Origin: Viola odorata
Lineage: Eukaryota; Streptophyta; Magnoliopsida; Malpighiales; Violaceae
Assembly: GCA_963691705.1 (NCBI GenBank)
Contig: OY829540.1
Location: 6,710,001 to 6,774,000, forward strand
Length of the DNA stretch: 64,000 bases
Direction: 5' to 3'
Numbering within the stretch: position 1 is the stretch's first letter; each line of letters opens with the position of its first letter. Positions 10,160 through 22,048 of the stretch are shown piece by piece. The notes beneath the pieces were generated by a model that was not told the DNA's origin, did no database searches, and saw only the letters and a program-made list of their open reading frames with translations. The position numbers and the translations under genes are program-made.

Positions 10160-11159
10160 TATTGGAGTCCAGCTCATATTGGCTGAAGGAGATTGTTGTG
10201 GACCTAGCCCAAGTGGGCTCACATGTAATTGTTTGTTCTAGTTTGATTAGAAGTCTGATTAGAAAAAGAAAAAGAAAAGAAAAGAAAAGATTAGAGTATG
10301 ACTTGTAGTAGGATTGTGTAACCTAATTAATTAGGTTGCCCACTAATATATGTATATATATATGGTGGCTCAGGTTGGGAGAAGAAACACAGAGAGAGAG
10401 AAAAATGTGAGGGGGAGATTTCTCTAGCGTGGTCTCCTCGATCTAGATGTGAGATTGAGTTGAGAAAGATTGTAAAATCAGTTGCAACGAATAGCAACTG
10501 AGAGAGATTGTGAAAGGGTTGCTGTTGAGCATCCTGAGAGATTGTGTTAGGGTTGCTGTTGAGCATCCTGAGAGATTGTGTTAGGGTTGCTGTTGAGCAT
10601 CCTAAGAGATTGCAAGAGGGTTGTTGTTGAGCATCCTGTGAGAAAGAAGAGAGAAAACAGATTTCGCCAAACTCTGTGCAGCTGCGGGAGAATCATCGCA
10701 GCGACTTCGTTCACCGTTGGATCTGGGTGAAATTTGGACAGCAGGTGCGCGACTTCTGGTTCTTCAATCTGAACGGTTGGATCGGTGATAAGTTGTCTGG
10801 TGTGGTAGAAATCCTGTCCCGATTGAAGCAGTGGAAATCTGGTTTTGGTTCTCTATTCTCATATCTCTTGTTTTTCTCGGATTGATTGATTGATTGGATT
10901 GTTTGATTGGTACTATTGGTGATAGTGGTGTATTTCAGATTATTCCTATAGTTGAGATAGGAATTTTGCTTGATTGTACACATTGATCATCATATAGTGG
11001 ATTGACTGGCTTGTGCCCGTGGTTTTTTACCTGTTGAGGTTTTCCACGTTAAAAATCTCTGTGTTATGTTTTATTGCTTTTGATTGGTAGGGGTTATTGA
11101 TTCTTGGGATAAGATTGTTTGCTGCGCAAATTGATTGTCGATTGGAAATAACCCCAACA
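10160..11159 (+). repeat. LTR 2 of the array (1000 bp)
   Basis: The middle LTR, displaced by 1376 bp from LTR 1 and apparently identical to it, including the 34-bp tandem units at about 10502-10638. Confidence 0.88.
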
Positions 11160-11535
11160 ACTGGTAGCGGAGCGCAAGGTTTGAAAGAATAATGATGCTG
11201 AATTTTTGCTAGTGCAGAAAAGAGAGGATTTGTGATTGTGATGATGAATCCATGATTGTGATTGTGATTGTGATTGATGAAGGGTAAGCAAAGGAGCAGC
11301 TGTAATCATGAAGGGGGAGTTTGCTTCTAACAATGTTTACCGATTGATTGGAACCGCGGTTAAGAGTAAAGTACAAGGTACTTACAAAAGATTGAATGAT
11401 GCTGATGGCCAGATAGAGTTACCTAGGAGAAGAGTTAGCTTTGCGGTGTTGACCGGTGAGAAAGCGAACTTGACTCCTACTCAGATTGCATGAAGATTGG
11501 TGATTCCCCCATGATATGAGCTGGAGGGGGAGAAT
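11160..11535 (+). other. Internal region 2 of the array
   Basis: This repeats internal region 1 without visible change. The PBS-like site is at 11162-11173, the same 61-codon frame at 11308-11493 and the polypurine tract just before LTR 3. Confidence 0.8.
11308..11493 (+). pseudogene. Second copy of the 61-codon Copia relic ORF
   Basis: It gives the same predicted peptide as the frame at 9932-10117. See that entry for the tentative match to the GAG-pre-integrase region. Confidence 0.45.
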
Positions 11536-12535
11536 TATTGGAGTCCAGCTCATATTGGCTGAAGGAGATTGTTGTGGACCTAGCCCAAGTGGGCTCACAT
11601 GTAATTGTTTGTTCTAGTTTGATTAGAAGTCTGATTAGAAAAAGAAAAAGAAAAGAAAAGAAAAGATTAGAGTATGACTTGTAGTAGGATTGTGTAACCT
11701 AATTAATTAGGTTGCCCACTAATATATGTATATATATATGGTGGCTCAGGTTGGGAGAAGAAACACAGAGAGAGAGAAAAATGTGAGGGGGAGATTTCTC
11801 TAGCGTGGTCTCCTCGATCTAGATGTGAGATTGAGTTGAGAAAGATTGTAAAATCAGTTGCAACGAATAGCAACTGAGAGAGATTGTGAAAGGGTTGCTG
11901 TTGAGCATCCTGAGAGATTGTGTTAGGGTTGCTGTTGAGCATCCTGAGAGATTGTGTTAGGGTTGCTGTTGAGCATCCTAAGAGATTGCAAGAGGGTTGT
12001 TGTTGAGCATCCTGTGAGAAAGAAGAGAGAAAACAGATTTCGCCAAACTCTGTGCAGCTGCGGGAGAATCATCGCAGCGACTTCGTTCACCGTTGGATCT
12101 GGGTGAAATTTGGACAGCAGGTGCGCGACTTCTGGTTCTTCAATCTGAACGGTTGGATCGGTGATAAGTTGTCTGGTGTGGTAGAAATCCTGTCCCGATT
12201 GAAGCAGTGGAAATCTGGTTTTGGTTCTCTATTCTCATATCTCTTGTTTTTCTCGGATTGATTGATTGATTGGATTGTTTGATTGGTACTATTGGTGATA
12301 GTGGTGTATTTCAGATTATTCCTATAGTTGAGATAGGAATTTTGCTTGATTGTACACATTGATCATCATATAGTGGATTGACTGGCTTGTGCCCGTGGTT
12401 TTTTACCTGTTGAGGTTTTCCACGTTAAAAATCTCTGTGTTATGTTTTATTGCTTTTGATTGGTAGGGGTTATTGATTCTTGGGATAAGATTGTTTGCTG
12501 CGCAAATTGATTGTCGATTGGAAATAACCCCAACA
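11536..12535 (+). repeat. LTR 3 of the array (1000 bp)
   Basis: The last LTR ends CCCCAACA directly before the GGGAC target duplication, after which exon 3 of copy C resumes. Confidence 0.88.
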
Positions 12536-13040
12536 GGGACGACATCAGACATCAGACATTGCAGAGTTTAGAGTTGGGGAGCTATATCTTATACCCATAT
12601 TAAAAAATGTCTGGATACAACAACTATATATGGATAATGATCAACAACTAATCATGATCAAAAATTTAATTAGTACCAAATTAATCAATTAATTACTTCA
12701 TTAAGTAAAACACCCACCTTCATATCCTCATAAAGAAGATTCTGCAGATGATACCCACGCTAATTTGAGATGGGTTCCTCTTCCTGCTCCTGCTTCTTAT
12801 AATTATATATAATTAATCCATAATTAGTAACAGATAAATGTAATTAATAATTACCTGTAGAAGAAGAAGGTGGAGAGAAGAAGAACAGGGATGGCAAAAT
12901 CATTTGAGTAGACAGTGTAGACATACTGACTCATCCCATTGCTCATGACCGCTGTGCTTAGAGTGCTTCAACTCACATCAACCAGCTCTGTTGTCACCAT
13001 AACGACTGTCACTAATGATCCAATCGTCGTCATCTTTGCG

Positions 13041-13154
13041 GAAAATCGAAACTTTTTTTTTGGGCTCTTTAGTAGTGAGGAATTTTCCCAGGAACAGGGT
13101 TTGGGAATTGCAGGTGCATTGATGGTGACTTTGTACAATGGCTTGCCTCAATAA
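13041..13154 (+). pseudogene. Inverted WAT1 exon-4 fragment, right duplicon
   Basis: The plus strand reads GIAGALMVTLYNGLP before a stop. This is the exon-4 core of the family, opposite to every complete copy. It lies directly upstream of exon 1 of copy C and matches the fragment at 423-547 closely. Confidence 0.65.
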
Positions 13155-13398
13155 TGTCCCTAATTAGGACAATTTTCCCTGTTTGTGGGGTATGTAGATG
13201 GATATTGTTGTACCGTGGATCACCTTGACATTTTGGTCTTTATAATTTTGTGATTCAGAATTTCAGATGCAGAACAATGCGAGTAAGTCCAGAACAGTAC
13301 CAGCCAAAAGAAAAGTGCGTATATATACAAATAGTAAATACAAATGCTAGTACATTGCTAAAATGGGGCAATTTGCTGCAAAAAATAATGGTAACTAG

Positions 13399-15273
13399 CT
13401 ATACATCCATTCTCTTCTCCTGCAAGAGAGGCGCCTCAGCAGATGATGACTCGAGGCTTGAATTTCCAATGACATTGTCTTCTACCATCTTTTCTTCCTT
13501 GGCTTTACCCCAGATGACAGCATAAAACCCAGAAACCAGAACAATGGCTCCAATGACACTGCACAATCATAAGATCATAAACAATGTAAAAGTTCATCTC
13601 CAGTTTGTTGTCACCATACCGATACTTACAGTATTTGTCTTTAGAGTTTGTACTAATTAGTTAAACACACTATAATCTGGCAAATAGGACTTCAATTACA
13701 GTCAATATACACAAGCCAAAAACCTTGGACTAATGAGTTGTAACTTTTCTTTTACTAATTTAAAACCTAACACAAACCTGAGAAACATAAACTTTTACCT
13801 TCCAAGATATAGAGTATCCCCCAGAAAAGTGACACCCAACAACACTGCAATCACAATTTGAAGAGGCTTAAACGCAACAGTATATACAGCACCTTTCTGG
13901 CGACACGCCCATGCGTGTACTATGCTTCTAAATGACACCACAAGGATTGCCTGCATATTAATCAGCATCATATCAACTGAAGTATAAAACTTACCAAAAC
14001 AACAACAATGATAATTAACGGTGTTTGTTCTCTATGTATGCTTACGGAGAAAACGATAGCTATCAACTCTATATCAGGTTTTAGCTTCCAAACACTTGGG
14101 CGGCCTCTTTCTGCAATTAAGGCAACCACCGTAGATTGGCCAGTCACAAAAATGCACGTAATGAGTGTTACCATCACTTCTTCAGGGTAGTCTCTTAGAA
14201 TCCAGACCTAAACATTCCATTTATGATAATCCAGACCTAAACATTCTATTTATGATACAGAAATTTCATAAAAACTGAGCTCCTGCTTAATCAAGTACTG
14301 CAAATGTTTTGATGATCCATCAAGTATACCTGAGTAACGTAGATTAGTGCAATGAACAAAGCAGAAGCTGCACAACAGATCCCTCCGAAGATCCAGTTTG
14401 ATGGGAGGGAAAGAATTAAAGAAGCACTATCATGAAAAAAAACAGTAGTAGCACCATTAATGGGCAGGCCTTTGTACAAAGTCACCACCAATGCTCCTGC
14501 AATTGATACCATGGTCCCAAATGATTTTGCTTGACTACTTCTCAATCTCAAGTCTAGCTTTTCCATCCTGAAATCAGTCACACTAAAATGGTAAGACTAA
14601 ATCGGTACGAATTGAAAACGTCTGGGGTTGTATAGTTAAAAGCGATAGGATGAGACTAAATCGGGAACAGCCCGCGATAAAATTAAACTTTGCCCCAATA
14701 ATTAGAAACATAAATAACAACAGAAGCAATCAAGTACCTGCAGATTAGGACGATCAAGAAGGTAAAAGCCGGGACAACATCAGATATTGCAGAGTTTAGA
14801 GTTGGGGAGCTATACCTTACACCCATATTCATAAAAATCTGGATACAAGAACTACACCCAATCAACCAAACATTAATTATTTCATCAACAATCAAGATCA
14901 TGATCACAATTTATACCAAAATTACTTGATTAAGTAAAACACCCACCTTAATATGCCCATAAAGAAGATTTTGCAGAGGATACCCACACTAATTCTGGAT
15001 GGGTATCTGTTCCTGCTTCTTAATTATACATATAATCCATAATTAGTAACTGAAGAAACAAACTAATTGTTAGTTAAGCAGATGAATTAGTTACCTGTAA
15101 AAGATGAAGGTGGAGAGAAGAAGGACAAGGATGGCAAGAGCGTTTGAGTAGACAGTGTAGACATACTGACTCATGCCTTTGCTCATGGCGGCTTTGCTCA
15201 GAGTGCTTGAACTCACTTCAAACAACTCCGTCATCACCATAACAACTGTTACTGATGACCCAGTAATTGTCAT
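13399..15273 (-). CDS. WAT1-related (EamA/DMT family) transporter, copy D, 356 aa, seven exons
   Basis: Exons are 15095-15273, 14947-15012, 14738-14851, 14330-14567, 14046-14207, 13799-13950 and 13399-13558. All introns are GT-AG. The total is 1071 nt, open throughout. The protein starts MTITGSSVTVVMVMTEL and carries the family blocks: KGMSQYVYTVYS in exon 1, YSSPTLNSAISDVVPAFTF in exon 3, LRLRSSQAK and GALVVTLYKG in exon 4, [10 protein letters not shown] in exon 5, HAWACRQKGAVY and LGDTLYLGS in exon 6, GFYAVIWGKAKEE in exon 7. Two EamA repeats and about ten membrane spans are expected. The C-terminal tail after WGK is acidic and cytosolic-type. It is the intact sister of pseudogene A. The substrate is unknown; auxin and amino acid export are documented for relatives. 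Confidence 0.9.
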
Positions 15274-15668
15274 TTTGAGAAATTAATCTTTTTTTCTTTT
15301 CCGGTGAGGAAAAAACTCAGAGCAGGATTTGATCCGGCAAGGTAGTGTAATCTTAGGAAATTAGGACATGTTTCCTCTGTTTCTGGAGTTGTTGTGGCAT
15401 CACCACGCTGCTGATTTAGATACAGAACAGCTGCCAAGAATCAAGAAAAAAAAATGTTTTTAACCAAATTCCACGCAAATAGTAAATGCAGTGCTAGTTT
15501 GATTGCTACCTACCTCTACTCAGGGAATTTTTTTTATTCGACACCTCATTTTATTTTTTATTTTTGTTAATTTAACCTCTCCATTTGTATTTTTATATTA
15601 ATTTGAACCCTTTCTTAAACGCCGTACACCGTTACCCATTAAATTTGATGACGTAATATTATTTAATA

Positions 15669-15773
15669 CTTCCTCAGATTTTTAATAAATTATGTTTTTT
15701 ATTGAATGTTACTTTACACTTTATTTGATTATGTTACTGTTTCAGAAAGTCATTTATTAAATACCGAAGGGAG
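15669..15773. mobile_element. Short Stowaway-like MITE, 105 bp
   Basis: Imperfect inverted ends CTTCCTCAGATTTTTAATAAAT and ATTTATTAAATACCGAAGGGAG are flanked by TA on both sides. The paralogous site near 3649 has a single TA, so this insertion is specific to the right duplicon. Confidence 0.75.
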
Positions 15774-16639
15774 TATTTTTTAATTAACGTGACGTTAATT
15801 TATGTCAGATGAAACGTCAATTTTTAAAGAAAAAAATGGATTTAAAATCCATTTTTCCGACCTATTAAAAAATAAAAGGGACTATCATTTAGACCTCCTG
15901 TACTAACTCGAAAAACAGACACCTCTCCTAGATTATAAAATTTTTATTCCACCTCCTCTGCACTTAAAGTCAATGAAATATGAGTCCATTTCGTTAGTCA
16001 AATTTAACACTCTCTTAGGGTTACCTGCTACAATAATTTATTTTTTTTAAAACCTATTGTAGTAGGTAATTATGTAAAAAAAAATTAAAATTTAAAAATT
16101 TCTTTCTTTCTTATTTTCTTATTCCAAAATTTCCATAATTTCAAAAATTAAAATTTTTCTTTCTATTTTCTTATTCCTTGATTTGTTTCTAGGTATTTTT
16201 AAAATTAATTACAGTATTTTTCTGAATTTTTAAAAATAATTATATTTTTTTTTCAAAAAAATAATATAATTATTTTTAAAAATTCAGAAAAATACTGTAA
16301 TTAATTTTAAAAATATAGAAAAATAATGTATTTAATTTAAAAAAATTTAAAAATTACTAAAATTAATTTAAAAATTACATTAAAATTATTGTTTCCATAT
16401 TGATTTTGAATAATTCAGAAAACATATATATTCTTTTATGTAATTTCATGTATGTAATTATAAGGTAGACATATTTTTTATGATTCTAAAATGAATTATA
16501 TATTTATTTTATGTAAAAAAAATAAACAAATTAATTAATTTAATAAACAATTACTCGATGAATATTATGAACCTAAATGATTTTTTGTAGAATGAATTTG
16601 AACTTTCCCAACCACAAAAATTATGGAGTGTTCCATTGA

Positions 16640-17090
16640 ACAAAAGATAGACAAATCTAGTCGGCGATCGCAAACGGGCACAGGTCTACAGACACAGCCT
16701 CATTTGCCCAAGTCCCTGTCCCACCACCATCGTCGCTGCTCACCGAGCAAGCCCCGTCCCCGAAAGAAAACAAATGGGCACTGCCTCACCAACACCAGCT
16801 CCAGGCTTGCCTCTACACCTCCTTCCTTTCATTGATATGACCTCCCTCTCTCAATCCGAACTCCACACCCTCTCCCTCTGCTCCCCTTCATCCACCGGCA
16901 ACACCAGCTCTAGACTTTTTTTATTTCGTCTTCTTGTTGCCGGTTGGATCACCGTCGGAGCGGATCTCGGCAAGGATCCGGTTGGTTTCTTCGATGATGT
17001 TCTGGTTGACGGCGTCGGCGTCGGAGCTGGAGAGGCGGCCAATGCCAATTGTGCCACGGAGGACCAAGATGGTGATTTTAATGGTGTTGA
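16640..17090. other. GC-rich gene-like fragment carried by the MULE
   Basis: About 450 bp of balanced base composition lies inside an element that is otherwise about 80% AT. On the minus strand 16921-17090 reads ...ITILVLRGTIGIGRLSSSDADAVNQ and then a segment ending LAEIRSDGDPTG, which looks like real protein-coding sequence. I do not recognise the family. The plus strand also has an open frame (16774-17094). It is best read as a captured exon fragment. Confidence 0.45.
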
Positions 17091-17104
17091 GTGACGGTTT
17101 TGGG

Positions 17105-18812
17105 TAGGGATGGCAATTAGACGGGTATGGGTATGTTAAAGCGGGTATGAGTGGGTATGGATAAATACTCAATTCATACCCAAAACTAAATATTCATTAT
17201 TACCCATACCCAATATACCCAATACCCAATTGGGTATGTAATGGATATCCAATTTACTAAATTATTTTATTTATTTATAATTAATGAAAATTTTACTATC
17301 TAGGTCCGTTTTCACCTATTAGGTTAATTTTTTACTATGTTGGGTCGTTTTTTACCATTTTAACTCATTTTTATTATTTTAGCTCATTTTTTACCATTTT
17401 TGCTCTCTTTTTTTACCGTTCTGGTTCGTTTTTTCATTTTGACTCATTTTTTTTTCCGTTTTGACTCATTTTTTTATCATTTTGGTTCATTTTTTATAAT
17501 ATTGGCTCATTTTTTACCGTTTTGCCTCATCTTTTTTATCATTTTTGCTCATTTTTGCTCGATTTTTGTCCTTTTTGCTCTTTTTGCCTAGAATTAAAAA
17601 AAAAACTATTTTTTTTCCTTTTTGGGGACGTGTCACCTTCTCGAGAGTACTATAGTTTAAAAATTCTGTGCTTGTGGCGCTTTGATAACCATCCATTGCG
17701 TTCATTTGCACATGTATATATTTCGATTTTCAACTCAAAAATTTAATCAAGTAATACTATAGTTTTAACTCTATATTTAAAATGTGGTGGACTGAAATCA
17801 TTAATTAGCATAAATATAAATAAAATATTTATGTAATTAGTTTATCCTAGTAAATTTTTCATCAAATTAAAATTGGAATTATTATTTAAAAATTGTTAGT
17901 CAAAATATTTATATACATATATAATTATTAATTATTTCATTAACTAGCTAATAATTAAGTTTCATAACTAATTGATAATTATTAATAAAAAATACAAAGA
18001 AATACACACAAAAATTAATAAGTATATATTATTAATATTACCCTGGCCTAGCTATAGAACACATCAAATAATTTTCAAAAAATAATTCTTTTCCATCTCC
18101 ACAGTCACTTAACCCACATCTCAAAGCCCAGTCCAAGTCCACGCACAATCACTGACCAAAAATCCACAGTCGTTGGATCTAGGGTGGGGAGTCCTTTTTA
18201 TATCATCTCTTCTTCACCACTGCTAGCTTCTTTACACCCCCAAACCCTCGAAAACCATGGTATAGCGGCTTACTTACCGCAAGCGCCACAACTATGCCAG
18301 TAAATCCAATCAGCATCGAGTGATCAAAACCCCTGGTAAAATCGTACAGTACCACCCAGCCGCAGGAAGCAGATCGGCTGCTGAAATCATTCAAATCGGA
18401 GTCGCTCTGATTAGCGATTTAGTGGGTTGTTTCGGCAATAGGAGATGGTGGTGGTTCGGTGTTGGATTTGGTTGTGATGATGGGTTTGGTCGAGAGGGTT
18501 GGCGGTGAGGATTTGATTGTTGGTTCGGCGATGGTGGTGGTTCGGATGAGGTGATGGTGGTGGTTCGGAATGGTGCTGGGTTTAAGAGGCGAGGATGGAT
18601 TGGGGTGACAGTGATGGCGGTGAGGAGGACGGCGATGCCAGAGAGGGAGGAGAAGCAGTAAAAAAAAAATTGAAAAAAATAGGTTATACCCGAATGGGTA
18701 TGGGTAATACCTAAATCATACCCAGTCAAACTGGGTATGGTTTGGGTATTACCCGTCAAACTGTTATGGGTATGGGCGGATATCCGGGTATGGATACCCG
18801 TTGCCATCCCTA
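17105..18812. mobile_element. Non-autonomous hAT-like element, 1.7 kb, nested in the MULE
   Basis: Ends TAGGGATGGCAA and TTGCCATCCCTA are perfect 12-bp inverted repeats. GTTTTGGG is duplicated on both sides (17097-17104, 18813-18820), the 8-bp target duplication of hAT elements. Subterminal regions repeat GGGTATGGGTA / TACCC motifs on both sides (17120-17240, 18685-18800). At 17285-17590 is a degenerate tandem run of units like 'ttttgactcatttttt'. At 18100-18650 is a GC-richer, possibly captured, unrecognised segment. No transposase is present. Confidence 0.88.
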
Positions 18813-20325
18813 GTTTTGGGCAGATCTGATGGTCTTGTTAGCAGTGATGGTTGTGATAGTGAGGCTTGGATCTGTGTGTGGCTGGCGGGTTTGGGCAGAT
18901 CTGGAAAGAGTTGTTTCCATTTTGACCAGATCCAGATCCAAAACTACGGAAGTCATAGATCAGTCCGAAACAATGAATCAAAAGATGAAAAATTAAAATC
19001 GGTTGTTTTGAGTATCTTGTTTTGGTGGTGCTGTTGTGCCTGTGTGGGATGGGGGTAGAGGGGAAAGAGACGTAGAAGATAAAGTGAAAAAATAAAAAAG
19101 GGAAATTGGAAACATTTATTAGCGATGAAAACCCTAATAAATATAATTAAATAATTACATTATTTTTAAAAAAATTTAAAATTAATTACATTATTTTTTA
19201 ACATTTTTAAAATTAATTACATTATTTTTTTATATTTTTAAAATTAATTATATTATTTTTCAGAATTTTTAAAAATTTATTATATTATTTTTCAGAATTT
19301 ATTAAATTAATTACATAATTTTTAAAAAAAAATTCCATGTTGCAGCAACCGGCAACAATAGGTCAAACTAACTGTTTGTTAGTTTTAGTTTGACTAACAG
19401 AATTGGACTTGAATTTCATTGACCTTTAGTTCAAAAACCTCGATTTGAATTTTTTTAGTCATGGGAAAATTTCTATTTTTCGAGTATAGTTCAGGAGTTT
19501 TTATATTATTATCCCAAAATAAAATGGATTAAAAGGTTGGATAAATGAGTTTAAAATCTATTTTTTTTATTAAAAAATTGACAATGGTTTCTAACATGGA
19601 TTATCATGTTAGCTAAATAATGTTATAGATTTAATGTCTAATTGTGCACAATATTACCTTAATTAGTTAAATTAATATAAAAATATAAGTAGAGGAGTCA
19701 AATTCAATCAAAAATAAAATAATGTGCCTAAAAACTAAATAGAAGAGCTAAAAATATAATTATCAATTTATTAAATACGATGGTCCATGCTTTCTTTAAA
19801 ATAAACTAGTATGATTTTAATGCGGGACCTGCTTTCATTTAAATAAACAAAATTGTTGATGTTGACTTATTGAATAAGAGGGAGAGTCTGGGAGACGGAG
19901 AGCTTTACCGATTTTTAAGATTTTGTTTATTGTTCGGTTTGAATCAGGAATACTCGGTATTTAATATTATGGCTCATTTATTAGATGTTTTAGATAAAAA
20001 TAAATATCCAACCTTATTTCATAAAAAAATGTGTCAGATTGTCCCATAGTCTTAAGACTAGTATATATGAATGTTGAATAATGATACAGATACCGTATAA
20101 AAAGAAATGCAGAATAAAGCTTTCAGCAAACTTTTTAAAATTCTAACGCAACCGAACTTGTTGGCAAAAAATAGTTAACATTTGTATATTTAAAAAGAAC
20201 ATGAGTAGGCAACTTCATCTCTTCGGAGATATATCAGGCGCGATTTTTACGAGACGTGTTCATTGTTGATTTTCTATAGCTTACTTTTTTCTTGTTTTGA
20301 AGTCTTGTTGTGTATACTCCGAAAA

Positions 20326-22048
20326 CTACACTTGGTCGTTTTTCTTATCCTGTAGTAGAGGCATTTTCTCGGTAGAGCAAGGCTCAATCCTAGAAATTCT
20401 GGTCTCATCTTCTAGCTTTTCTTCCTGGGATTTTCCCCATAGCACACCATAAAACCCAGAAACCAGAACTATTGCTCCAATCACACTGCACATGATCATT
20501 AAGAAACAAGAATGTAGCAACAAGTTATTAATTTCCTTCCTTAATACATATAGTTTTAAGCAACAGAACCATATTACCTTCCAAGATAAAGGGTATCACC
20601 AAGAAAAGAGACACCTAACAAGATCGCAATCAAAATGTCCAGAGGCCTAAATGCCACAACATAGACTGCCCCTTTCTTGCGGCACGCCCAGGCATGCACA
20701 ATGCTCATACATGTTAGTGGAAAAACTGCCTGCAGATTGAACAAACAGATCTGAGTTAATCATAAATCGTTATCGAAACGTAAAGTAGTTACACACGTTT
20801 AGTGATAAACATGTTTTCTTTTCTATTATGCTTACAGCAAATACAACAGCTATCGACTCTATAGAAGACTTGATCTTCCAAGCATTTGGGTCGGTCTCTG
20901 CAATCAAGGCCACCACAGTACAAAGGACGGTCGAAAAGATGCCGACTATAAGTGATAGCATTACCTCTTCAGGATAATCCCTTAAAATCCAAACCTGCAC
21001 ATCCCAACATGACTCGGAAAGAGTAACGTCTCGAGTTCATGATAAACGCGTAGGAAATGATGATGTTTTTCGATAAAGGTGTACCTGGATAACATAGAAA
21101 ACTGAAAAGCACAAGGAAGCAGCTGCAGTAAAAATTGCTCCCAAGATCCAGTTTGATGACAGCAGCGATAATCCTAGGAGGTCTCGATGTAGATTATCAA
21201 TGCCAGGAATAAGATTAATCGGCTGACCTTGGTATAAAGTCACAATCAATGCTCCTCCAATTGATACCAATGTCCCTATAGTTTTGGCTTGACTGCTTCT
21301 CAATCTCAAGTCTAGCTGTTCCATTCTAATCTCATCATCAGGATTAAATTTTAATTAAATACGGATGGTGTAAGGATTCGAACTCCCGACAACATTTGGT
21401 TAAAATTAAGCAAACCCATCTTTCAATTTGATCAATTAAACTCTAGATAACAAAAAATTGAGCAACATGACCAGTTTTTCAAGAACCCATTTGAAGGATG
21501 TGGAAGAATTAGAAGTACCTGGTAAGTGTGGCAATCAAAAATGTGAAAGCAGGTGTGAGATCATTCATTGCTGATGATAGAGTTGGGGAGCTATACTTTA
21601 TCCCAATAATCATAAAAATCTGCAGAATGCAACTACACCCAACAATCAAAACCCAAAATTTATTAACCAACAACAATCAATTGCCAAGATGATCAAAAAA
21701 TAATTAGTGATGTAATTACACACCTGATTATGCTCGCAAGGAAGATTTTAGAGAGGATGGGAGCTGTGATTGGTGTCCGAGGTCTGTTCCTGTTTTATTA
21801 ATCAAAAAATTATGAGCATATATATAACTAATTATAAAGAAGAAGAGGAGGAGGAGGCAAACTGTAATTAATTACATGTAAAAGATGAAGTTACAGAGGA
21901 TGAGGATGAACATGGAAAGGAGATTTGAATAGGCTATGTATACAAATTGACTCATGCCTTGGTTCAGGGCTGCTTTGCCTAAAGTGGTGGCGCTCACTAA
22001 AATGAACTCAATCACCACCATCACAATCGTTACTAAGCCACCAATCAT
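20326..22048 (-). CDS. WAT1-related (EamA/DMT family) transporter, copy E, 354 aa, seven exons
   Basis: Exons are 21876-22048, 21724-21789, 21519-21632, 21085-21325, 20836-20994, 20578-20729 and 20326-20485, the same lengths as copy B. The reading frame is open over 1065 nt with GT-AG introns. The predicted protein differs from copy B at only four positions, all in exon 1 (V5L, M13I, S35F, V39A as B to E). Exons 2 to 7 give the same protein sequence. Two EamA repeats, motifs and membrane topology are as for B. The sequence upstream of the start codon is unrelated to that of B, so the two proteins are probably under different promoters. Substrate unknown. Confidence 0.9.

Larger units (their letters stand above)
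8784..12535 (+). mobile_element. Tandem LTR-retrotransposon array (LTR-int-LTR-int-LTR), 3752 bp
   Basis: The repeat period is exactly 1376 bp. Three LTRs of 1000 bp (8784-9783, 10160-11159, 11536-12535) alternate with two 376-bp internal parts (9784-10159, 11160-11535). The outer ends TATTGG and CCAACA form an inverted repeat, with one base change from the usual TGTTGG, and GGGAC flanks both sides (8779-8783, 12536-12540). The five parts look identical by eye. Each internal part starts with a primer-binding-like TGGTAGCGGAGC and ends with a polypurine tract GGAGGGGGAGAA. There is no reverse transcriptase, so the element is non-autonomous, probably Copia-derived. One insertion followed by unequal recombination, or integration of a tandem product, would give this structure. 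Confidence 0.9.
7541..13033 (-). pseudogene. WAT1-related transporter pseudogene, copy C, split by two LTR insertions
   Basis: Remains of exons 1-6 are collinear with copy D. Exon 1 is 12855-13033, exon 2 about 12718-12783, exon 3 about 12537-12620 plus 8739-8783, the exon 4 3' part about 8574-8733, exon 5 about 8285-8405 plus 7730-7771, and the exon 6 5' part 7541-7661. Exon 7 is missing. Lesions are many: an in-frame TGA in exon 1 (SSS to S-stop) near 12972, a 3.75-kb LTR array in exon 3, loss of intron 3 and the first half of exon 4, an extra A in exon 5 near 8350 and a solo LTR in exon 5. Exon 6 is cut where the Copia fragment begins. It cannot make a transporter. Confidence 0.88.
15878..19515. 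mobile_element. MULE, 3.6 kb, possibly a Pack-MULE, with nested hAT-like element
   Basis: Terminal inverted repeats are recognisable: GGGACTATCATTTAGACCTCCTG on the left and the mirror of GGGATAATAATATAAAAACTCCTG on the right, both continuing into CTCGAAAAA. AAAATAAAA is duplicated on both sides (15869-15877 and 19516-19524), the 9-bp target duplication of Mutator-like elements. The paralogous block has no such insert. Both arms are AT-rich, but 16620-17096 and 18813-19060 are markedly GC-richer and look like exon fragments. No MURA transposase is visible. Confidence 0.85.

Noticed and set aside
8784..12535. CRISPR-like or satellite array
   Set aside because: The periodic unit is resolved into LTRs and internal regions with a target duplication; no short spaced repeats.
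18391..18807. 138-codon minus-strand frame in the nested hAT-like element
   Set aside because: Proline/threonine/serine-rich, runs into the transposon terminus and shows no known domain; possibly a captured fragment but not supportable as a gene.
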